The position numbers and the translations under genes are program-made. 64,000 bases of DNA from contig JANWIG010000038.1 of NCBI GenBank assembly GCA_025449975.1, positions 42,389-106,388 of the forward strand. Reading direction: 5' to 3'. The stretch is from Thermoactinomycetaceae bacterium. Its GTDB lineage: Bacteria; Bacillota; Bacilli; Thermoactinomycetales; Thermoactinomycetaceae. Below are positions 11,427-21,333 of this stretch, piece after piece; the first letter of the stretch is position 1, and every line of letters begins with the position of its first letter. Under the pieces are notes generated by a model that was not told the DNA's origin, searched no databases, and saw only the letters and a list, made by a program, of their open reading frames with translations.

Positions 11427-11480
11427 AATCATCATCTCCATCCTTTCGGAAAGGAATTATGCTCAAGAAAAATTTTCAAT

Positions 11481-11505
11481 AAAAAAAGAGCCATTGCGGC
11501 TCTTT
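11481..11505 (-). terminator. Terminator of ric
   Basis: AAAGAGCC-attgc-GGCTCTTT followed on the minus strand by seven T. Confidence 0.75.
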
Positions 11506-12232
11506 AATTTCTACTAAATTTTGAAGCTCGCCTCGCTCTTTCCAGTCGTGGAAACAGAATATTGTTTTCCAGATGAACATGTTGAAACATGTCCGCCTCC
11601 AGCTGCTGTAGTTTTTGGAAAGTAACGCGATAAGTAGTGCATGCCCCTGCTGGCAAGCGGTATTGGTTGGTGATTTCATTCATCTCTTTTAACAAATCCC
11701 CAGCATGATCATGTTCGGCTTCTAACTGCTTGATCGCTTTTGATGCTCGGTCTAAGCTCTCTGCTGACCCTGTTTCAGCATAATCTTTGATCAGCGGGAA
11801 AACCACTTGTTCTTCTTCAACCAGATGCTGTTCTAGTTCCATCTTCAATTCATGGAATCGTTTGTGCAGCTGTCCCAGCTCAGGATGATTTGCTCCATGA
11901 ACACGGAAGATTTTGGTCACAAATTCACTTAATATCGGCAGTTCTTTATATAAATACCCATGATGGTGATCCATGATATGTTCGATCAATTCGGCATAAG
12001 GCGCCTCACGCCAATCTTTTGGCTGATCTGCTCGCTGAATGGCTTCCCGATACGATTCGTTTAGTTCATCCAAAAATTGTTCTGCGTTCATTTTCTTCTC
12101 GGCTAATACCGTTGATAAGATGCGATTGCCACCACAACAAAAGTCAACGCTATTCGCTTTGAACAAATTACTGGCACCCGGAAATTCTGCGACAATCTCA
12201 CCGATTTTTTCGGATCCCGTAAATCGTTTCAT
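11504..12232 (-). CDS. scdA: Iron-sulfur cluster repair protein Ric/ScdA
   Basis: 242 residues, ATG with AAAGGAGG. The N-terminal ScdA_N domain (about 1-60) carries the conserved FCCGG motif. A hemerythrin-like di-iron domain follows, with HHHGYLYKELP, ELEQHLVEEEQVVFP, EAEHDHAG and FQHVHLENNILFPRL supplying the His/Glu ligands. The protein restores Fe-S clusters damaged by nitric oxide or oxidants in the cytoplasm. Its promoter carries an FNR-type site (see 12253-12295), which fits anaerobic or nitrosative control. Monocistronic; the leader is only about 14 bases. Confidence 0.92.
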   Translation of the reverse strand: MKRFTGSEKIGEIVAEFPGASNLFKANSVDFCCGGNRILSTVLAEKKMNAEQFLDELNESYREAIQRADQPKDWREAPYAELIEHIMDHHHGYLYKELPILSEFVTKIFRVHGANHPELGQLHKRFHELKMELEQHLVEEEQVVFPLIKDYAETGSAESLDRASKAIKQLEAEHDHAGDLLKEMNEITNQYRLPAGACTTYRVTFQKLQQLEADMFQHVHLENNILFPRLERARRASKFSRN

Positions 12233-12252
12233 AAAAACCCTCCTTTCTTTTG

Positions 12253-12295
12253 ATTATAAGACACCTCCAATTAGTCCGATGTGATTTGCATCACC
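12253..12295 (-). promoter_or_regulatory. FNR/CRP-type operator and promoter of ric
   Basis: TGTGA-TTTGCA-TCACC (12280-12295) matches the Fnr consensus TGTGA-N6-TCACA with one mismatch. A perfect TATAAT lies on the minus strand at 12258-12253. Taking +1 as 12246, the operator is centred at -41.5, the position for class II activation by FNR/CRP family regulators. No -35 hexamer is needed or evident. Confidence 0.7.
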
Positions 12296-12340
12296 ATTCC
12301 GAGCCATCATTTGGGGATCGACTTTTGAATCGATTGAATC

Positions 12341-12376
12341 AAAAAAGCCCCTCCTAAAAAGGAAGAGGCTCTTTTT
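12341..12376 (-). terminator. Terminator of ung
   Basis: Stem GAGCCTCTTCC/GGAGGGGCT with an A/T loop and T6 on the minus strand. Confidence 0.75.
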
Positions 12377-12387
12377 CATAAGTGATC

Positions 12388-13062
12388 TTACAGATCTGGA
12401 ATCTCCCAATCGATCTCTGTTTCACCCATTTGCCGCAAAAATTGATTGGTTCTCGAAAACGGACGGCTACCGAAAAAGCCGCGATCAGCGGAGTAAGGGC
12501 TCGGATGAGCAGACTCGATAATCAGATGGTGTGGACGAGTAATCAACGCTTTCTTCTGCTGGGCATTTCTACCCCACAAGATAAAAACACAGGGCTTTTC
12601 TCTTTCATTGAGCACCTGAATTACCCGATCCGTAAAATATTCCCATCCTTTACCACGATGAGAATTGGCTACACCCCGTCGAACAGTTAAGACCGTATTT
12701 AATAAAAGAACACCTTGCTCAGCCCATTTCACCAAATAGCCGTGATTGGGAACTTTACAACCTAAATCATGATGCAACTCTATGAAAATGTTTTGCAAAG
12801 ATGGTGGAATGGAGACGCCTGGCTTAACGGAAAAGCTTAAACCATGTGCCTGTCCTGGGCCATGATACGGATCTTGTCCTAAAATCACCACTTTGGTCTT
12901 TCGATAAGGCGTATAATGAAGGGCGGAATAGATTTCATACATATCTGGATAAATCGTCCGTGTTTTATATTCCTGAATTAAAAATTGCCGCAATTGCAAA
13001 TAATAAGGTTTGGTAAATTCTCCTCCTACCATCTCATGCCAATCATTTTTTAAGATCGCCAT
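12388..13062 (-). CDS. ung: Uracil-DNA glycosylase
   Basis: 224 residues, family 1 UDG. It removes uracil from DNA in base-excision repair. The catalytic water-activating loop [16 protein letters not shown] (about 62-77), [10 protein letters not shown], and the C-terminal Leu loop [19 protein letters not shown] are intact. Start ATG has AAAGGA ten bases upstream. Monocistronic, with its own terminator. Confidence 0.97.
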   Translation of the reverse strand: MAILKNDWHEMVGGEFTKPYYLQLRQFLIQEYKTRTIYPDMYEIYSALHYTPYRKTKVVILGQDPYHGPGQAHGLSFSVKPGVSIPPSLQNIFIELHHDLGCKVPNHGYLVKWAEQGVLLLNTVLTVRRGVANSHRGKGWEYFTDRVIQVLNEREKPCVFILWGRNAQQKKALITRPHHLIIESAHPSPYSADRGFFGSRPFSRTNQFLRQMGETEIDWEIPDL

Positions 13063-13445
13063 ATGATGTATCCTTTCTCTTATAATTATTGATATTTTTG
13101 CATAGTTTCGCTAACTATGTAAAGAAGAATAGACGATCATTCACCGCTTGCTTGATTTACATCGTCTCTTCCATTTAAAAGAGGGTGACTCACTTAGAAG
13201 CCACCCTTTTTTCCACACAATATCGTTCTTCATGTTGCGCCTTCAAATTCATTGTAAACAGATAGGAATAATATATAAAAATCTCTTGATTTTCGATCGA
13301 TAATAGAGGATACTAATAAAAAAATAAACACATCTTATCCGATTTGTATTGTAGGATTTATATTTCCTAGACAAGGGATCTTACATACCATGTCTAGTTT
13401 AGATAGATTGTTTTCTCTCAAACTGAGATCATAGGAGGTTATCAC
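13063..13445. other. Upstream region of the sulfate transport operon with two hairpins
   Basis: This 383-base stretch separates ung from the divergent sbp gene. At 13183-13212 there is a plus-strand stem (GGGTGaCT/AGaagCCACCC) followed by T6, terminator-like with no gene in front of it. At 13367-13397 CTAGACA and TGTCTAG form an inverted repeat about 50 bases before the start codon. Either could regulate the operon. No SAM (S-box) or T-box consensus was recognised. Confidence 0.4.
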
Positions 13446-14471
13446 ATGAAAAGAAAGCCGATTTTCTTCCTTGCTATTCTTCTTATTCTACTACTCACGG
13501 CTTGCTCTTCTACTCACGATTCATCTAATAGTCCATCTGGAAATGTCACACTTCTAAACGTATCGTATGATCCCACTCGCGAATTGTACCAAGAATATAA
13601 TGAAGCTTTTAAAAAGCATTGGAAGGAACAAACAGGTCAAGCGATCACGATTCAGCAATCCCATGGTGGTTCAGGAAAACAAGCTCGTTCGGTCATTGAT
13701 GGTCTAAAAGCAGATGTAGTCACGCTTGCCCTCGCTTACGATATTGACGCCATTTCAGAAAAAGGCTTGATCCAAAAAGGTTGGCAAGACAAGCGAAAAC
13801 ATAATAGCTCTCCTTATACTTCAACCATTGTCTTTCTTGTTCGCAAAGGAAATCCGAAAGGGATCAAGGATTGGACTGATTTAGTAAAGCCTGGCGTATC
13901 TGTCATCACCCCAAATCCCAAAACTTCCGGTGGGGCTCGCTGGAATCATCTTGCTGCATGGGGCTATGCCTTAAAACAAAACAACAACGACGAAGCGAAG
14001 GCAAAAGAATTCGTAACCAATCTCTATAAAAACGTTCCCGTCCTTGATTCAGGAGCTCGTGGTGCAACAACCACATTCGTCGAGCGTGGCATTGGTGATG
14101 TTTTGCTCGCTTGGGAAAATGAAGCCTATCTATCTCTGGAAAAACTGGGCAAAGATCAATTTGAAATCGTCGTTCCTTCGATCAGTATCTTGGCCGAGCC
14201 ACCCGTCGCAGTTGTAGACAAAGTCGTCGATCAAAAAGGAACTCGCAAAGTAGCTGAGGCTTATCTCGATTATCTTTATAGCGAGGAAGGCCAAGAAATC
14301 GCAGCAAAATATTATTACCGTCCTACTTTAGACAAAATAAAAGCAAAATACGAAAATAAATTCCCAAAAGTCAATTTATTTACGATTGATGAAGTATTTG
14401 GCGGATGGGAAAAAGCCCAAAAAACACACTTTTCCGATGGTGGCATTTTTGATCAAATCTACAAAAAATAA
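13446..14471 (+). CDS. sbp: Sulfate/thiosulfate ABC transporter substrate-binding lipoprotein
   Basis: 341 residues with AGGAGG upstream. The lipoprotein signal ends LLTACSS (Cys near 21). Family motifs: [40 protein letters not shown] and [20 protein letters not shown], which line the oxyanion pocket. It captures sulfate or thiosulfate outside the membrane and delivers it to the CysTW permease. First gene of the four-gene uptake operon. The gap before cysT holds a strong hairpin. Confidence 0.93.
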   Translation: MKRKPIFFLAILLILLLTACSSTHDSSNSPSGNVTLLNVSYDPTRELYQEYNEAFKKHWKEQTGQAITIQQSHGGSGKQARSVIDGLKADVVTLALAYDIDAISEKGLIQKGWQDKRKHNSSPYTSTIVFLVRKGNPKGIKDWTDLVKPGVSVITPNPKTSGGARWNHLAAWGYALKQNNNDEAKAKEFVTNLYKNVPVLDSGARGATTTFVERGIGDVLLAWENEAYLSLEKLGKDQFEIVVPSISILAEPPVAVVDKVVDQKGTRKVAEAYLDYLYSEEGQEIAAKYYYRPTLDKIKAKYENKFPKVNLFTIDEVFGGWEKAQKTHFSDGGIFDQIYKK

Positions 14472-14520
14472 GCGATTGCTTGCATGTATAGGATAGAGCC
14501 CTGCGAACAGTTAACGAAAA

Positions 14521-14577
14521 CCAGTCGGTGTCAAGTGAAGTACATGGAGTTTATACTTCCATCGACACCGACTTTGG
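14521..14577 (+). repeat. Large intergenic stem-loop between sbp and cysT
   Basis: CCAGTCGGTGTC pairs with GACACCGACTTTGG, with an inner GAAGT/ACTTC helix. It has no T tract, so it is more likely an mRNA processing or stabilising hairpin that raises sbp over the permease genes, or a partial terminator. Confidence 0.55.
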
Positions 14578-14619
14578 ATTTAAATCATTTTCAGAATTTA
14601 CAATGATGGATGTGATGAA

Positions 14620-15456
14620 TTGTTGTTTAAACAAAATCGCGCTTTACCCGGTTTTGGACTTACATTGGGAATCACCCTATTGTATCTCAGTCTCATCGTA
14701 TTGATCCCACTTTCCGGTGTCTTGATCCAAACCGCTTCACTGAGTTGGGAGCAATTTTGGGAAACGATTAGCGATTCCCGTGTAGTTGCATCGTATCAAC
14801 TTAGCTTTGGAGCATCCTTTGTTGCCGCGGGAATCAATGTGATCTTTGGCTTACTCATCGCATGGGTACTCGTTCGTTACTCATTTCCCGGAAAAAGAGT
14901 GATTGATGGACTGATTGACCTTCCTTTTGCTTTGCCCACTGCTGTTGCTGGAATTGTTCTAACTACTCTCTATTCCCCAAATGGCTGGATTGGTTCCTTT
15001 TTTGATTCCTTTGGCATAAAAGTAGCTTTTACCCCGCTGGGAATTATCATTGCATTGACTTTCATCGGCTTGCCATTTGTCGTTCGAACCGTTCAGCCCG
15101 TCTTAGAAGATTTAGATAAAGAAATGGAAGAAGCGGCTTCGATCTTAGGCGCTAGTCGTTGGCAAACTTTTCGTTTTGTCATCTTGCCACCACTTTATCC
15201 GGCACTTCTAACCGGCTTTTCTCTCGCCTTTGCTCGTGCGCTCGGCGAGTACGGCTCGATCGTCTTTATCTCTGGAAACATGCCGATGAAAACAGAAATT
15301 ACTCCTTTGTTAATCATGACCAAATTAGAGCAATTCGATTACGCCGGAGCAACAGCGATTGCTCTCGTCATGTTAACTATTTCATTTTTATTGCTCTTTC
15401 TCATCAATGGTATTCAATGGTTCTCTCAGCGTCATCAAAGATCCGCAAGAAAGTGA
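14620..15456 (+). CDS. cysT: Sulfate/thiosulfate ABC transporter permease CysT
   Basis: 278 residues with six transmembrane helices and the binding-protein-dependent EAA loop ([27 protein letters not shown]). [17 protein letters not shown] is typical of sulfate/molybdate permeases. The only usable start in frame is TTG (14620 or the next codon), with a weak GGATGTGATG upstream, so translation may be poor. Forms the channel with CysW. Confidence 0.92.
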   Translation: MLFKQNRALPGFGLTLGITLLYLSLIVLIPLSGVLIQTASLSWEQFWETISDSRVVASYQLSFGASFVAAGINVIFGLLIAWVLVRYSFPGKRVIDGLIDLPFALPTAVAGIVLTTLYSPNGWIGSFFDSFGIKVAFTPLGIIIALTFIGLPFVVRTVQPVLEDLDKEMEEAASILGASRWQTFRFVILPPLYPALLTGFSLAFARALGEYGSIVFISGNMPMKTEITPLLIMTKLEQFDYAGATAIALVMLTISFLLLFLINGIQWFSQRHQRSARK

Positions 15457-15467
15457 GTGATAACCAA

Positions 15468-16355
15468 ATGAAAAGTAGCGTGGCTCCATCCGAAGGCATC
15501 CCGCTCCAAAAGACCATACCGATCAAGCAGACCAAACGGTTTCGCTGGCTATTGATCAGTCTAGTCTTTCTCTTTTTGAGTTTGTTTTTATTGATTCCAT
15601 TAGTTGCCATCTTCGTTGAAGCTTTCTCTCAAGGATTGGATGTTTACTTCGAGGCCATCACTGAACCTTATGCGGCTTCAGCGATTCAGTTAACCCTACT
15701 TGTCGCCGCCATTGCGGTCCCCCTCAATCTTTTATTTGGGGTAGTGGCTTCTTGGTGCTTAGCCAAGTTTGATTTCCCAGGAAAAAATTTCATCATTACC
15801 TTAATCGATTTGCCATTTGCGATTTCTCCAGTGATCTCTGGGCTGATATTCGTCTTACTTTTTGGAACACAAGGACTACTGGGCGATTGGCTGATTGCCC
15901 ACAATCTTAGAATCGTCTTTGCTGTACCTGGTATTGTTTTAGCAACAGTTTTTGTAACCTTTCCTTTCGTCGCTAGAGAGTTAATCCCTTTGATGCAATC
16001 GCAAGGGATTCAAGAAGAGGAAGCAGCGACAAGTCTGGGCGCAAACGGATGGCAAGTCTTTTTTCGGATCACATTGCCCAACATCAAATGGGGGCTATTG
16101 TATGGTGTGATCTTATGTAACGCCCGAGCGATGGGTGAATTTGGTGCAGTTTCAGTCGTTTCAGGACATATCCGAGGGGAGACCAATACCATTCCTCTCC
16201 ATGTCGAAACTCTTTACAACGAATACAACTTTACGGCTGCTTTTGCTGTGGCTTCGCTCCTTACCTTATTGGCACTGATCACCCTGATCGTCAAAGGCTT
16301 TGTCGAATGGAAAACAAAACAAAGCGAAAATGAGAGTCAATCCGAGATTGGATAA
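15468..16355 (+). CDS. cysW: Sulfate ABC transporter permease CysW
   Basis: 295 residues from the ATG at 15468. A GTG at 15453, overlapping the cysT stop as GTGA, is an alternative. The ORF-track start at 15159 is an out-of-frame extension within cysT. Six membrane helices and the EAA loop ([26 protein letters not shown]) are present, with [23 protein letters not shown] near the end. Partner of CysT; translationally coupled. Confidence 0.92.
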   Translation: MKSSVAPSEGIPLQKTIPIKQTKRFRWLLISLVFLFLSLFLLIPLVAIFVEAFSQGLDVYFEAITEPYAASAIQLTLLVAAIAVPLNLLFGVVASWCLAKFDFPGKNFIITLIDLPFAISPVISGLIFVLLFGTQGLLGDWLIAHNLRIVFAVPGIVLATVFVTFPFVARELIPLMQSQGIQEEEAATSLGANGWQVFFRITLPNIKWGLLYGVILCNARAMGEFGAVSVVSGHIRGETNTIPLHVETLYNEYNFTAAFAVASLLTLLALITLIVKGFVEWKTKQSENESQSEIG

Positions 16356-16600
16356 TCGTTAAATCACTTTATGAGTTAGAGGAGATAGAAGGGGGGGAAT
16401 CCGTTTACGAAAAACGAATTGGTTAATCTATAGAAATGATCCCCTTTCCATGCGCTAGTGATGGAATCATCGGATCGTACCGTAAGTTACAAGGGAGTTT
16501 ACACCTGGAAAGTGTTCGTTCAAACGGTAGTGGCAAAGCAGGACACGATGAATCAAGAACAAAACAAAAACTCTTATCAAGTTTTTCGTAACGGAATAAG

Positions 16601-17659
16601 ATGAGTATAGAAGTGAAGAATGTCTCAAAAAAATTCGGAACCTTTCAAGCCCTACACAACGTGAATCTTAAGATCAACTCCGGTGAACTCATTGCTCTTC
16701 TCGGCCCATCTGGATCGGGAAAAACCACCTTACTGAGAATCATCGCCGGACTTGAGTCACCGGATTCTGGGCAAATTTACTTTGATGACCGTGATGTCAC
16801 TTTTTATCCTGTACAAGCTCGTGGAGTTGGCTTCGTTTTCCAACATTACGCTTTGTTTCGTCATATGACTGTCTTTGATAACATTTCATTTGGTTTACGT
16901 GTCCGTCCACGTAACAAACGCCCTTCTCCAACAGAAATAAAGGAGCGCGTTCAGGAACTGCTTCAGTTGGTTCAGCTCGAAGGATTAGCAGGTCGCTATC
17001 CGAGCCAATTGTCCGGTGGACAACGCCAACGAGTCTCATTAGCTAGAGCCTTAGCGGTTCAACCACAAGTACTATTATTAGATGAACCATTTGGAGCCTT
17101 AGATACCAAAGTGCGCCGCGAACTGCGCCGTTGGTTACGCCGCTTACACGATGAACTTCAGATCACCACCATCTTTGTGACTCATGACCAAGAAGAAGCA
17201 CTGGAATTAGCGAATCGGATTGTGATCATGAACCACGGACAAATTGAACAAGAAGGGACGCCTGAGGAAGTCTATGACCACCCAGCGAATCCTTTTGTCT
17301 TTGACTTTCTCGGTAGCGTAAATATCTTTCGAGGTAGAGTCAGCCACGGCAAAGCAACGTTGGGAGCGATTGAGATCCATGCTCCCGAATATGCGGATCG
17401 TAAAGATTCGCCTGCTGTCGCTTATGTCCGTCCTCATGAATGGGTGATTGATCGAAACAAAACCGACGATACTTCAATGGAAGTCGTGATCCGCTACGCC
17501 CATCCAGTCGGACCAACCATTCGTTTGGAAGTAGAACGCCTGGATGAAGAGGAAATTTTAGAAGTCGAATTAACAAAAGAACGCTTTCATGAGCTCGATC
17601 TATCGGTCAGTCAGCGGATCTTTATTAAACCTCGCAATATCAGGGTGTTCCCCATCTAA
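16601..17659 (+). CDS. cysA: Sulfate/thiosulfate import ATP-binding protein
   Basis: 352 residues. Walker [11 protein letters not shown]-loop [16 protein letters not shown], signature [15 protein letters not shown], Walker [13 protein letters not shown] and H-loop [11 protein letters not shown] are intact. The C-terminal 110 residues form the regulatory TOBE-like domain. A 245-base gap separates it from cysW; I saw no ORF there. It is probably still the last gene of the operon, followed by a terminator at 17670. Confidence 0.95.
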   Translation: MSIEVKNVSKKFGTFQALHNVNLKINSGELIALLGPSGSGKTTLLRIIAGLESPDSGQIYFDDRDVTFYPVQARGVGFVFQHYALFRHMTVFDNISFGLRVRPRNKRPSPTEIKERVQELLQLVQLEGLAGRYPSQLSGGQRQRVSLARALAVQPQVLLLDEPFGALDTKVRRELRRWLRRLHDELQITTIFVTHDQEEALELANRIVIMNHGQIEQEGTPEEVYDHPANPFVFDFLGSVNIFRGRVSHGKATLGAIEIHAPEYADRKDSPAVAYVRPHEWVIDRNKTDDTSMEVVIRYAHPVGPTIRLEVERLDEEEILEVELTKERFHELDLSVSQRIFIKPRNIRVFPI

Positions 17660-17669
17660 TCAGTATGAA

Positions 17670-17704
17670 AAACCCCCTCGCTGCAAACAGTAGCGCGGGG
17701 GTTG
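17670..17704 (+). terminator. Terminator of the sulfate operon (convergent)
   Basis: AACCCCCtcGCT/AGtagCGcGGGGGTT between convergent genes; GC-rich stem, short T tract. Confidence 0.65.
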
Positions 17705-17713
17705 CTTATTGGA

Positions 17714-18475
17714 TCAACGATAAAAAAAGTCCACTTTCGAGCCAAAAATACCGCATCGCTCTGTACCGACTTGGAGCAACCGAATCTTACCTTCCGACAC
17801 CCAAAACTCGACGCCATACGGTGGCAAATGATAAAAATAAACATCTGCGGACTCAGTTCCCGTATTGTCAAAAACTTGTTCCAATCGATAGTTATTTCCA
17901 AATACCTCTCTGACATGATCAAAAGTCATCGCTTCATAATGAGGCGGTAAACTACCACCTGGATTTTTCGTATATTGGAGAGTAATGGCACAGGTGTGAC
18001 CATTGTTTATATCCATCGATTCGGTATAAAATCCAACATCCTTATCATCAAACAACCAATACGGACTTCCTCTGAAAACATCGTCATGTGGCCCCCACAC
18101 CCGATTTACTTCACTTAGGGATCCATCTACAGAAAAAGGGACGCCATATACTTTTCCCTGCGCAGCATACTCTTTGATTTCTTTCGCCAGTTCTATTCCC
18201 CGCTCTTCCATGGTCGTAGAAGAGGAAGAATTCGAAGAAGCGCTTGCTGAATCTGAAGATGATTGATTCCCAAGGGAATTAATAGTGATCTTTTCGATCA
18301 CGGTAGCCGAATCTGTGACGGTAACCAAATCGGTATCCAATACAAACCAAAGATTCGCTGCAACAAGACCGATCATTAAGACAAGAATTCCGACTAGCCA
18401 CCTTCGTCCAATCCAAACATAAGAAGTTTTCTTTTTCACCTTAGAAGTAGTTGTTTGATCTTCTTCTTTTTTCAT
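17714..18475 (-). CDS. DUF4309 (YjgB-like) membrane-anchored protein
   Basis: 253 residues from the ATG at 18475, with TGGAGAGAAG just upstream. A cytoplasmic lysine-rich tail, one transmembrane helix (WLVGILVLMIGLVAANLWFVL, about 25-46), a Ser-rich linker, and a DUF4309 domain (AAQGKVYGVPFSVDGSLSEVNRVWGP.. to the end). The family is extracytoplasmic in Bacilli; YjgB in B. subtilis is of unknown function. No partner gene alongside. Confidence 0.7.
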   Translation of the reverse strand: MKKEEDQTTTSKVKKKTSYVWIGRRWLVGILVLMIGLVAANLWFVLDTDLVTVTDSATVIEKITINSLGNQSSSDSASASSNSSSSTTMEERGIELAKEIKEYAAQGKVYGVPFSVDGSLSEVNRVWGPHDDVFRGSPYWLFDDKDVGFYTESMDINNGHTCAITLQYTKNPGGSLPPHYEAMTFDHVREVFGNNYRLEQVFDNTGTESADVYFYHLPPYGVEFWVSEGKIRLLQVGTERCGIFGSKVDFFYR

Positions 18476-18953
18476 ACTTCTCTCCAAAAAGTCTTTGATT
18501 TAACACTCTTATAGCTGATGGGAGTCTCAGCTAGTTAGCAATTGCAGTCCATTCGGTTTAGGACTCCTTCAGTTAGAAGGGATCACTGGAGCCGAATACC
18601 TGCTCGCAGTGTTTCAGTAATCGATAAAAATACTTACTCCCAGTACGCTGAAAGCTCACATGTTCCATTATGCAGAACATTGTTACTCTTATCAATCCCA
18701 TAAGGATTTCAAAACAACGCCCATGATCCGCTAAAAAATATCGTTTTCTAGAAAAAATGCAACTACATGGCTAATTGGTGAATGCATTCCTTATTTCTAA
18801 CCATAATATGGATATCCATCTTTTTTTCTGCTTTCCTCCTGCTTTTATTATAAAATTAGGTATTGCCATAAACTCCAAATTTCGATATACTGTCCACTAT
18901 AGATGAACAGATGTTTTTACAACAGAAACAATTTAGTGATAGGAGATACATCG
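18476..18953. other. Long divergent intergenic region upstream of hom
   Basis: About 480 bases between the DUF4309 gene and hom. I looked for T-box, SAM, lysine and other leader consensus sequences on both strands and recognised none. The only notable items are the AT-rich 100 bases before hom and several short inverted repeats (for example GTCTCAGCTAG, TTCAGTTAGAAGG). The hom promoter must lie here. Confidence 0.4.
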
Positions 18954-20258
18954 ATGGAAAAGCAAGTAATCAAAGTAGGACTGATGGGCCTTGGAACAGT
19001 AGGCACTGGAGTCGTCCGAATCATCGAAGGTCATCAAGAAGATTTGCTTAAACAGACAGGTCTTCCGATTCAAGTAGAAAAAATCCTTGTCAGAAATAAA
19101 GATAAAAATCGGAGCATCGATGTTCCGATAGAAAAACTAACAACCGATGCAAATGAAATTCTCGACTCACCAGAGATCGATGTCGTTATTGAAGTAATGG
19201 GTGGAATTCATCCCGCAAAAGAATATATCTTAACTGCACTAGAAAAAGGGAAACATATCGTCACAGCAAACAAAGATTTAATGGCTCTTTATGGTGACGA
19301 AATTTTAAGTCTGGCAAAGAAGAATCATTGCGATGTTTTTTATGAAGCAAGTGTTGCCGGTGGGATCCCGATTTTACGGGCATTATCTGAGAGCTTTTCA
19401 TCCGACCGGATCACCAAAATCATGGGGATTGTGAATGGAACCACTAACTTTATTCTCAGTAAAATGAGTCAAGAAGGAGCAGACTACCACGAAGTGTTAG
19501 CCGAAGCGCAAGCACTCGGTTATGCCGAAGCAGACCCGACATCGGATGTCGAAGGTTTGGATGCAGCTCGGAAAATGGTTATTTTATCTACTCTCGGTTT
19601 CCATATCCCCATCAAACTGGAAGAAGTCTCCGTCAGAGGGATCAGTCAGGTTACAAAGGAAGATATTACGTATGCCAAAAATTTAGGATATGAAATGAAG
19701 TTGCTCGGCTTAGCTGAACAAAATGGCGAAGGAATTGAAGTGAGTGTCGAACCAACTTTGGTACATAAATCCCATCCTCTCGCCTCGGTGAATGGTGTGT
19801 ATAATGCGGTCTATGTACACGGACAGGCAGTCGGTGAAACCATGTTCTATGGTCCTGGAGCTGGTGAACTCCCAACAGCCACCGTCGTCGTCTCTGATTT
19901 AGTGACCGTTGTGAAGAATATGAAACTCCAAGTCAATGGTTTAGGAATCGCCTCTTCTTATAATGAAAAGAAACTAAAAAGCGATGATCAAAGATTTAGC
20001 AAATACTTCCTGCGAATGATCGTTCCGGATCAACCTGGAGTATTTACTCAGATTTCCCAAATCTTGGCTGAGAACGAAATTTCCTTGGCGACGATTCTAC
20101 AGCAGCCTAAATCGAAAGAGAAAAAAGCAGAAATCATCATCACCACCCATCGCGCTTCCAAACAAAGCTTTACAATGGCGCTCGCTCAAATGGAAAAAAT
20201 GGAGATCGTATCCGAGATCAAAAGTTACTATCGCATTGAGGGAGGAGAAACAGAATGA
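18954..20258 (+). CDS. hom: Homoserine dehydrogenase
   Basis: 434 residues from the ATG at 18954, with TAGGAG upstream; the earlier ORF start is rejected. It reduces aspartate semialdehyde to homoserine. The NAD(P) fingerprint [16 protein letters not shown] is N-terminal, the catalytic segment [11 protein letters not shown] and [16 protein letters not shown] are in the middle, and a C-terminal ACT domain ([30 protein letters not shown], about 350-425) probably gives threonine feedback. It overlaps thrC by the ATGA motif. Confidence 0.96.
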   Translation: MEKQVIKVGLMGLGTVGTGVVRIIEGHQEDLLKQTGLPIQVEKILVRNKDKNRSIDVPIEKLTTDANEILDSPEIDVVIEVMGGIHPAKEYILTALEKGKHIVTANKDLMALYGDEILSLAKKNHCDVFYEASVAGGIPILRALSESFSSDRITKIMGIVNGTTNFILSKMSQEGADYHEVLAEAQALGYAEADPTSDVEGLDAARKMVILSTLGFHIPIKLEEVSVRGISQVTKEDITYAKNLGYEMKLLGLAEQNGEGIEVSVEPTLVHKSHPLASVNGVYNAVYVHGQAVGETMFYGPGAGELPTATVVVSDLVTVVKNMKLQVNGLGIASSYNEKKLKSDDQRFSKYFLRMIVPDQPGVFTQISQILAENEISLATILQQPKSKEKKAEIIITTHRASKQSFTMALAQMEKMEIVSEIKSYYRIEGGETE

Positions 20259-21319
20259 GCTACCCGATCAGCCAAGTAGGGATTATTCAGCGTTACCGTG
20301 AACACTTGCCCGTCACTGAAAACACCCCTATTCTTACCTTACACGAGGGAAACACCCCTCTGATTTATGCTGCCAACTTATCCAAGGAATTGGGACTGCA
20401 ACTTTATTTTAAATATGAAGGTCTAAACCCAACCGGCTCATTTAAAGACAGAGGAATGGTCATGGCTGTGGCCAAAGCAGTTGAAGAAGGAAATACCACC
20501 ATTATGTGAGCTTCTACTGGTAACACCTCCGCTTCTGCAGCTGCTTATGCCGCACGTGCCGGATTAGAGTGTATCGTTCTCATTCCAACGGGGAAAATCG
20601 CCCTTGGAAAGTTAGCACAAGCCGTCGCCTACGGCGCTAAAATCGTCTCGATCGATGGCAACTTTGACCAAGCTTTGGAGATTGCCCGGGAGATCACCGA
20701 TCATAAACCGATCACCCTAGTGAACTCGGTCAATCCATATCGGATTGAAGGACAAAAAACCTCTTCCTTCGAAATTGTCGATACCTTGGGCAATGCTCCT
20801 GACATTTTAGCTATTCCGGTGGGTAACGCAGGAAACATCACGGCTTATTGGAAAGGATTTAAAGAGTATTACAACGCTCAAAAGAGCAGCCAATTGCCAA
20901 AGATGTTCGGTTTCCAAGCTGCAGGTGCAGCCCCGCTCGTCCTCGGCGAACCCGTTCTTCATCCGGAAACCGTCGCTACCGCGATTCGGATCGGAAATCC
21001 CGCGAGCAAAGATGGAGCTCTCAATGCAGTAAAAGAGTCGGGTGGTTTAATTGATAGTGTGACAGATGAGGAGATTTTAGCGGCGCAACAACGATTGGCC
21101 CGTACAGAAGGAATCTTCTGTGAACCTGCCTCCGCTGCTTCCCTTGCAGGAGTCATCAAAAAACGGCAAGCCAAGCTAATTGCAGATGATACCACGATCG
21201 TCTGTGTATTGACAGGGAATGGCTTAAAAGATCCCGACATTGTTATTAACTCCATGAACTTCAAACCAGAGACCATCCCTGCTACTTATGACGCCGTACT
21301 CTCATTGATGGATAGGTAA
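20255..21319 (+). pseudogene. thrC: Threonine synthase with one in-frame TGA
   Basis: The frame is continuous over 354 codons except for a single TGA at 20507-20509 (codon 85). The PLP lysine motif TGSFKDRGM (Lys64), ASTGNTSAS directly after the [21 protein letters not shown] and [10 protein letters not shown] are all present. In B. subtilis ThrC the residue at this place is Cys ([11 protein letters not shown]), so TGC/TGT to TGA explains it. The start overlaps the hom stop, and thrB follows 14 bases later. It could be a recent null allele, a base-call error, or readthrough; nothing else in the gene is decayed. Confidence 0.85.
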
Positions 21320-21333
21320 AGGACGTGAGCGAA

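Noticed and set aside
11233-11466. 77-aa minus-strand ORF
   Set aside because: Out-of-frame shadow of the nitroreductase pseudogene.
15159-15467. N-terminal extension of cysW in the ORF track
   Set aside because: It lies inside cysT in another frame and does not look like a membrane permease N-terminus; the ATG at 15468 fits the family.
18476-18953. T-box or SAM/lysine riboswitch upstream of hom
   Set aside because: None of the conserved core sequences could be found on either strand.
20507-20560. Selenocysteine insertion at the thrC TGA
   Set aside because: No convincing bacterial SECIS hairpin follows the TGA, the family uses Cys here, and no selenocysteine genes are in the window. Mutation or sequencing error is simpler.
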